Of a stretch of DNA of 17,354 nt, positions 14,182 through 17,354 are shown piece by piece. Each line of letters starts with the position of its first letter. Position 1 is the stretch's first letter. The stretch is from an uncultured Clostridia bacterium (GTDB lineage Bacteria; Bacillota_A; Clostridia; Oscillospirales; Acutalibacteraceae), in the NCBI GenBank assembly GCA_944380625.1, contig CALWIE010000049.1:1-17354 (forward strand). The letters run 5' to 3'. The position numbers and the translations under genes are program-made. Below the pieces are notes generated by a model that was not told where the DNA came from, made no database searches, and saw nothing but the letters and a program-made list of their open reading frames with translations.

Positions 14182-14937
14182 TCACTGCCCCTCCATCTCC
14201 ACCATCTGGGGCCAGTAGCGCTTGGGGCACAGGCTTTGGCGCAGCTGGGGGTTGCGGCGGCCCTCCACGGCGACGGTGCGGTAAAAGACCTTCCAAAGGT
14301 CCCGCCAGCGGGACTCTGCCTCGCTGGGGGGCGGCAGCTCCACCCCCTCCGCCTGGAAAAACTCCCCCCTCTCCCCCTTGGGGTGGACAAAGCCCATCCC
14401 GTGGGCCTCGTCGTAGATCACAAAGCTCTCCCCGGGGAGGCGGTCGCAGAAGTGGGGCGCCGCCAGGGGAAGCACCCGGTTCTCCGGGGCAATGCGGGCG
14501 GCCAAGAACTCCCCGCAGTCGGAAAAGCGCAAAAACTCCAGCACCCGGTGGGCCTCGTTTTCCAGGGAGAGCACCCCCTTGCGCAGGGGAGCCACCGCCG
14601 GGTGGGCATCCATGCGGGCGGCCCGGGCCCCGTACCGGTAGCCCAAAAGCAAAAACCGCAGCAACAGCATCTCCCGGTCCGGCAGGCAGGTGAGGAACCC
14701 CTCCCGCACCAGCCGGTGGGCCTCCGGGGAAATCTTCCGGGAGATGGAGCGCTCCACCCGCTGGGCCCAATCCACCCGGGTGGGCACCTCCCGCAGGCCG
14801 AAGAGGCTCTGCTGGGCCTCGTCTGCGGGGCGGATGGCCACCGGCAGCTCCTTTGCCAAAAAGCACTGAAACACACAGCACAAAAACCCTTGATAGGACC
14901 CGTCGTAGCGGTAGATCACATCTGTCCTGTGAGGCAT
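14182..14937 (-). CDS. DUF4130 / TIGR03915-type protein, partner of the DNA-repair-associated radical SAM protein
   Basis: A 251-residue protein of the DUF4130 family, described only as a probable DNA metabolism protein. It is nearly always encoded beside the radical SAM protein found here, and in many genomes is fused to a uracil-DNA-glycosylase-like domain. Characteristic parts are IYRYDGSYQGFLCCVFQCF at the N-terminus, the LLLRFLLLGYRYGARA helix near 95, LPLAAPHFCDRLPGESFVIYD in the middle, and LWKVFYRTVAVEGRRNPQLR and CPKRYW at the C-terminus. No glycosylase domain is attached, and none is in the window. ATG 14937 has AAAGGAGG 10 nt upstream, inside the 3' end of the radical SAM gene. The two frames overlap by 22 bp, implying translational coupling and a likely complex. 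The biochemical activity is unknown. Confidence 0.88.
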   Translation of the reverse strand: MPHRTDVIYRYDGSYQGFLCCVFQCFLAKELPVAIRPADEAQQSLFGLREVPTRVDWAQRVERSISRKISPEAHRLVREGFLTCLPDREMLLLRFLLLGYRYGARAARMDAHPAVAPLRKGVLSLENEAHRVLEFLRFSDCGEFLAARIAPENRVLPLAAPHFCDRLPGESFVIYDEAHGMGFVHPKGERGEFFQAEGVELPPPSEAESRWRDLWKVFYRTVAVEGRRNPQLRQSLCPKRYWPQMVEMEGQ

Positions 14938-16244
14938 TTTACCCGATCCTCCTTTGTAGGCGAAAACAGGGAGAGCTGCTCCGGGGCCTCCAGCCAGGGG
15001 GCCTCCCCCGCGCCGGGCAGCTGGGTCCGGTGGAAGGCCGCCCCCTCCCGCAGGGCGCCCGCCACCACCTGGGGGTCGTCCGTGGGCAGGGGGGAGAGGC
15101 TCTTGCCCCGGCAGGTGAGGAAAAACCGGGCCCGCTTGAGGGAGACCCCCAGCTTTTTCAGGGCCGCCCCGTCCAGGAGGGCGTACCGCCGGGCGGAGCG
15201 GATGGCCCTGGCGCTCTTCACCCCAATGCCCGGCACCCGCAGGAGCATCTCATAGGGGGCATGGTTCACCTCCACCGGGAACAGCTCCATGTGGCGCAGG
15301 GCCCAGTGGCACTTGGGGTCCAAGAGGGGGTCGAAATCGGGGGCCTCCTCGTCCAAGATCTCCTCGGCGGAAAAGCCGTAAAACCGCAGCAGCCAGTCCG
15401 CCTGGTAAAGCCGGTGCTCCCGCAGGAGGGGCGGGGGCGTGCCCAGGGCGGGCAGGTTCCGGTCGCTGACCACCGGCATGTAGGCGGAGAAAAACACCCG
15501 CTTGAGCCCATACTGCCGGTACAGTCCCTGGGCCAGCCGGAGGATCTGCCGGTCGCTTTCGGGGGTGGCCCCCACGATCATCTGGGTGGACTGGCCCGCG
15601 GGCACAAAGCGGGGGGCCTTCCGGTAGAGGGCCAATTCCCGGCCGTTCTGACGGATACCGTCCCGGATGAGCCCCATGGGGCCCAAGATCTTCGCCTTGC
15701 TCTTCTGGGGAGCCAAAAGCCCCAGGCTCTTCTGGCTGGGCAGCTCGATGTTCACGCTCATCCGGTCGGCGTAGAGCCCCAGCCGGTAGGTGAGCTCCGC
15801 CGAGGCCCCGGGGATGGCCTTCACGTGGACATAGCCCCCAAACTGGCACTCCTCCCGCAGCCTTCGCAACACAGCCAGCATCCTCTCGCAGGTGGCGTCG
15901 GGGCTTTGCACCACGGCGGAGCTGAGAAACAGCCCTTCAATGTAGTTGCGACGGTAGAATTCCATGGTCAGACGGCACAGCTCCTCCGGGGTAAAGGTGG
16001 CCCGGCGGCATTCCACCGAACGCCGGTTGACGCAGTAGGCGCAGTCATAGGCGCAGTCGTTGGAGAGGAGCACCTTCAAAAGGGAGATGCACCGGCCGTC
16101 GGCGGCGAAGCTGTGGCAGAGGCCGGCGGCCACGGCGTTGCCCAGCACCCCCGGCCTGCCCCGCCGGTCCGCCCCGGAGGAGGTACAGGCCACGTCGTAC
16201 TTGGCGGCGTCCGTGAGGATTTTCAGCTTCTCAAACAGATCCAC
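14916..16244 (-). CDS. Putative DNA modification/repair radical SAM protein (TIGR03916-type) with C-terminal sliding-clamp motif
   Basis: A 442-residue radical SAM enzyme. The cluster motif is CAYDCAYC (C64, C68, C71), which holds the [4Fe-4S] cluster that cleaves S-adenosylmethionine. It opens VDLFEKLKILTDAAKYDVACTSSG, typical of a family known only as a putative DNA modification/repair radical SAM protein. Residues about 335-352 (LLRVPGIGVKSARAIRSA) form a helix-hairpin-helix, a DNA-backbone-binding element. The tail contains QLSLF at 423-427, the consensus pentapeptide for binding the DnaN sliding clamp. The start is GTG 16244, with GGAAGGAAGGG 8 nt upstream. In-frame ATGs at 16280 and 16304 lack such a site, and 16304 lies upstream of the predicted transcription start. 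Two LexA-type boxes bracket the promoter. The reaction and substrate are unknown. Confidence 0.92.
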   Translation of the reverse strand: MDLFEKLKILTDAAKYDVACTSSGADRRGRPGVLGNAVAAGLCHSFAADGRCISLLKVLLSNDCAYDCAYCVNRRSVECRRATFTPEELCRLTMEFYRRNYIEGLFLSSAVVQSPDATCERMLAVLRRLREECQFGGYVHVKAIPGASAELTYRLGLYADRMSVNIELPSQKSLGLLAPQKSKAKILGPMGLIRDGIRQNGRELALYRKAPRFVPAGQSTQMIVGATPESDRQILRLAQGLYRQYGLKRVFFSAYMPVVSDRNLPALGTPPPLLREHRLYQADWLLRFYGFSAEEILDEEAPDFDPLLDPKCHWALRHMELFPVEVNHAPYEMLLRVPGIGVKSARAIRSARRYALLDGAALKKLGVSLKRARFFLTCRGKSLSPLPTDDPQVVAGALREGAAFHRTQLPGAGEAPWLEAPEQLSLFSPTKEDRVKCLTGQM

Positions 16245-16273
16245 CCGGCAATCCCTTCCTTCCTCGCTTTTCT

Positions 16274-16287
16274 CGAACATGCGTTTG
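16274..16287. promoter_or_regulatory. LexA (SOS) box, promoter-distal copy
   Basis: CGAAC-ATGC-GTTTG has one mismatch to CGAAC-N4-GTTCG, the Gram-positive LexA/DinR operator, and fits the RNRY rule of its centre. It covers the predicted transcription start (about 16286), a repressing position. Confidence 0.75.
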
Positions 16288-16292
16288 CAGTT

Positions 16293-16298
16293 ATTATA
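16293..16298 (-). promoter_or_regulatory. -10 element of the radical SAM-DUF4130 operon
   Basis: A perfect TATAAT on the minus strand, 48 bp before the GTG start. The -35 region has no good match at 16-18 bp. The hexamer sits exactly between two LexA-type boxes and shares one base with the upstream one. Confidence 0.7.
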
Positions 16299-16311
16299 GA
16301 ACATTCGTTCG
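16298..16311. promoter_or_regulatory. LexA (SOS) box, promoter-proximal copy
   Basis: AGAAC-ATTC-GTTCG (on the minus strand CGAAC-GAAT-GTTCT) has one mismatch to CGAAC-N4-GTTCG. It occupies the spacer between -35 and -10. Its centre is 24 bp from that of the other box. Confidence 0.75.
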
Positions 16312-16330
16312 CAGAATGCGAGGCCTTGGA

Positions 16331-16369
16331 AAAGAAAAAATCCCCCCAGGGGCTTCCCTGGGGGGATTT
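16331..16369 (-). terminator. Terminator of rubrerythrin
   Basis: A perfect 14-bp stem AAATCCCCCCAGGG / CCCTGGGGGGATTT with a 4-nt loop. On the minus strand it ends in TTTTTTCTTTTCC. It begins 14 bp after the rubrerythrin stop and insulates the SOS-type operon downstream. Confidence 0.95.
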
Positions 16370-16382
16370 CACAAGCTTGGGA

Positions 16383-16922
16383 TCAATAATTATCGGCCTT
16401 GATGGCGAAGTAGGCCTGGGGATGGGCGCACACAGGGCAAACTTCCGGGGCCTTCTTGCCGATGACGATGTGGCCGCAGTTCTGACACTGCCAGACCACG
16501 TCCCCGTCCCGGGAGAAGACCAGGCCCTGCTCCAGGTTCTCCACCAGCTTGAGGTAACGGGCCTCGTGCTCCTTCTCGATGGCGGCCACGCCCTCGAACA
16601 GGGCGGCGATCTCATCGAAGCCCTCTTCCCGGGCGGTCTGGGCAAAGCCGGCGTACATGTCGGTCCACTCGTAGTTCTCGCCGGCGGCGGCGTCCTTCAG
16701 GTTGTCGATGGTGGAGCCGATCCCGCCGTTTAAGAGCTTAAACCACATTTTGGCGTGCTCTTTCTCGTTGTTGGCAGTCTCCTCAAACAGGTTGGCAATC
16801 TGGACGTAACCGTCCTTCTTGGCCTTGGAGGCGTAGTAGGTGTACTTGTTCCGGGCCTGGGACTCCCCGGCAAAGGCGGTCATCAGGTTGGCCTCGGTCT
16901 TTGTGCCTTTCAGTTCTGGCAT
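16383..16922 (-). CDS. rbr: Rubrerythrin
   Basis: A 179-residue rubrerythrin, a cytoplasmic peroxidase that reduces hydrogen peroxide in anaerobes with electrons from rubredoxin or NADH-linked donors. The ferritin-like domain carries the diiron ligands: Glu20 in GESQARNKY, the E-x2-H pair Glu53/His56 in NNEKEH, and the second pair Glu116/His119 in [10 protein letters not shown]. The C-terminal rubredoxin-like domain has CQNC (C146, C149) and CPVC (C162, C165). The length is close to the usual 180-195. ATG 16922 follows AAGGAGG by 8 nt. A TTG further upstream lies before that site, and an ATG at 16930 is out of frame. It stands alone with its own promoter and terminator; promoter elements suggest oxidative-stress control. 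Confidence 0.97.
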   Translation of the reverse strand: MPELKGTKTEANLMTAFAGESQARNKYTYYASKAKKDGYVQIANLFEETANNEKEHAKMWFKLLNGGIGSTIDNLKDAAAGENYEWTDMYAGFAQTAREEGFDEIAALFEGVAAIEKEHEARYLKLVENLEQGLVFSRDGDVVWQCQNCGHIVIGKKAPEVCPVCAHPQAYFAIKADNY

Positions 16923-16988
16923 GGTCGCATCCTCCTTCAAAAGATTTTTCCGCCGCCGGACGGCGGACCTAGGGCTTTTGTTATGCTT

Positions 16989-17017
16989 AGTATACCCTTG
17001 ATTTTCCTAAAAGTCAA
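16989..17017 (-). promoter_or_regulatory. Promoter of rubrerythrin
   Basis: On the minus strand TTGACT (17017-17012, five of six) and TATACT (16994-16989, five of six) are 17 bp apart, 66 bp before the start codon. The two elements lie in, or overlap, opposite arms of the inverted repeat at 16992-17023. Confidence 0.85.
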
Positions 17018-17023
17018 GGGTAT
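16992..17023. promoter_or_regulatory. Inverted repeat spanning the rubrerythrin promoter (candidate operator)
   Basis: ATACCCTTGA (16992-17001) and TCAAGGGTAT (17014-17023) are perfect 10-bp arms, with further TTTT/AAAA pairing inside. One arm overlaps the -10, the other contains most of the -35. It lies upstream of the predicted transcription start, so it acts as DNA, not as an RNA hairpin in the rubrerythrin message. Confidence 0.55.
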
Positions 17024-17028
17024 TTTTA

Positions 17029-17039
17029 AGAATTATTCT
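17029..17039. promoter_or_regulatory. PerR/Fur-like half-dyad upstream of the rubrerythrin promoter
   Basis: AGAAT-T-ATTCT is a perfect 5-1-5 palindrome. Extended to 7-1-7 it matches the PerR consensus (TTATAAT-N-ATTATAA) at 9 of 14 positions. It lies 12 bp upstream of the -35. PerR control of rubrerythrin is known in other anaerobic Firmicutes, but the match is only partial. Confidence 0.35.
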
Positions 17040-17067
17040 CGTTTTTTGAGAGTCCCTGCGGGCGGCC

Positions 17068-17354
17068 TCAGCCCAGCAGGGCCTTGGCCTGTTCCATTTT
17101 TTCCACCACCTTCACCCCAGAGGGACAGCGGCCCTCGCAGCCGTGGCAGGCAATGCAGCCGGCGGCCGTGACGGGAAGGGCCTGGTAGTGGGCTTTCACC
17201 GTGGCGGGGACCTGAGGCTGCATGGCAGCCAAATCCAGGAGCTTGTTCACCATGGCGATGTCGATGCCCGCCGGGCAGGGGGCGCAGTGGCCGCAGTAGG
17301 TGCACTGGCCGGAATAGGCGTGGCGGGGGGCCCTGGCCAGGGCGGTGGCGTAGT
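17068..17354 (-). CDS. Aldo/keto reductase family protein, C-terminal ferredoxin-like part (5' end beyond window)
   Basis: The last 95 residues of a protein whose N-terminal part is outside the window. Two cysteine clusters are present: CTYCGHCAPCP followed by AGIDIAMVNKLLDLA, and CIACHGCEGRCP followed by SGVKVVEKMEQAK. This layout is that of the C-terminal two-[4Fe-4S] domain of anaerobic aldo/keto reductases, as in the complete gene at 3038-4159, though the spacing of the first cluster (C-x2-C-x2-C-x2-C) differs. Without the barrel another iron-sulfur oxidoreductase cannot be excluded. No convincing terminator follows before the rubrerythrin control region. Confidence 0.75.
   Translation of the reverse strand, partial: YATALARAPRHAYSGQCTYCGHCAPCPAGIDIAMVNKLLDLAAMQPQVPATVKAHYQALPVTAAGCIACHGCEGRCPSGVKVVEKMEQAKALLG

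Noticed and set aside
13810..14218. Overlapping small open frames beginning inside tRNA-Lys
   Set aside because: They start in the tRNA T arm and run through its terminator and hairpins. Such frames downstream of tRNAs are common annotation artefacts, with no ribosome binding site.
14800..14814. QQSLF near residues 42-46 of the DUF4130 protein as a second sliding-clamp motif
   Set aside because: It lies in what appears to be a folded region and the LFG part is likely family sequence; the second residue also departs from the consensus.
16274..16304. ATG starts at 16280 or 16304 for the radical SAM gene
   Set aside because: 16304 is upstream of the predicted transcription start and 16280 has no Shine-Dalgarno. 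GTG 16244 has a strong one at 8 nt and matches the usual family N-terminus.
16992..17027. Inverted repeat plus TTTTT as a plus-strand rho-independent terminator
   Set aside because: No plus-strand gene ends here, and the arms coincide with the rubrerythrin promoter hexamers, so an operator role is more economical.

Overview
This 17.35 kb window looks like chromosomal DNA from a GC-rich gut member of the Clostridia, most likely Oscillospiraceae (Flavonifractor / Pseudoflavonifractor / Lawsonibacter-like). The evidence is strong AAGGAGG-type ribosome binding sites, TTGACA/TATAAT promoters in GC-rich DNA, a DUF4364 gene, DegV, rubrerythrin, ferredoxin-tailed aldo/keto reductases and a dockerin protein. 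The assignment is inference; no rRNA gene is present to fix it.

Left part, minus strand (1-2900): an exopolysaccharide or wall-glycan operon read leftwards from tandem promoters near 2836-2897. It encodes a polyprenyl-phosphate sugar-1-phosphate transferase, a TagA/WecG/CpsF glycosyltransferase and, running off the edge, UDP-GlcNAc 2-epimerase (WecB/MnaA). The epimerase makes the UDP-ManNAc that TagA-type enzymes use, so the three genes fit together.

Middle, minus strand (3000-6830): separate units for an aldo/keto reductase with two 4Fe-4S clusters (its promoter carries a perfect dyad over the -10), a DUF2752 membrane protein, a DegV fatty-acid-binding protein and a GH130 mannoside phosphorylase. 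From about 6830 transcription runs the other way, with a GT2 glycosyltransferase and a Wzx-like flippase.

Centre-right, plus strand (9278-13858): DUF4364 winged-helix protein, a membrane-anchored beta-rich protein with a Ser-Pro stalk and a C-terminal type I dockerin, a GH36 alpha-galactosidase, and tRNA-Lys(UUU) with a consensus promoter, a leader hairpin and a strong terminator. A lower-GC, hairpin-rich intergenic stretch follows (13903-14122).

Right part, minus strand (14123-17354): the most interesting unit is a two-gene operon of a radical SAM protein (CxxxCxxC, C-terminal helix-hairpin-helix) and a DUF4130 protein overlapping by 22 bp. It belongs to an uncharacterised pair known only as a putative DNA modification/repair system. 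Two features point to a replication-coupled, DNA-damage-inducible role: its -10 element is bracketed by two LexA-type SOS boxes, and the radical SAM protein ends in a canonical sliding-clamp-binding pentapeptide, QLSLF. Upstream lie rubrerythrin, whose promoter is built into a long inverted repeat with a PerR-like half-dyad nearby, and the 3' end of a second ferredoxin-tailed aldo/keto reductase.

Most long open frames opposite these genes are GC-driven shadows. I saw no CRISPR array, transposase or phage gene.
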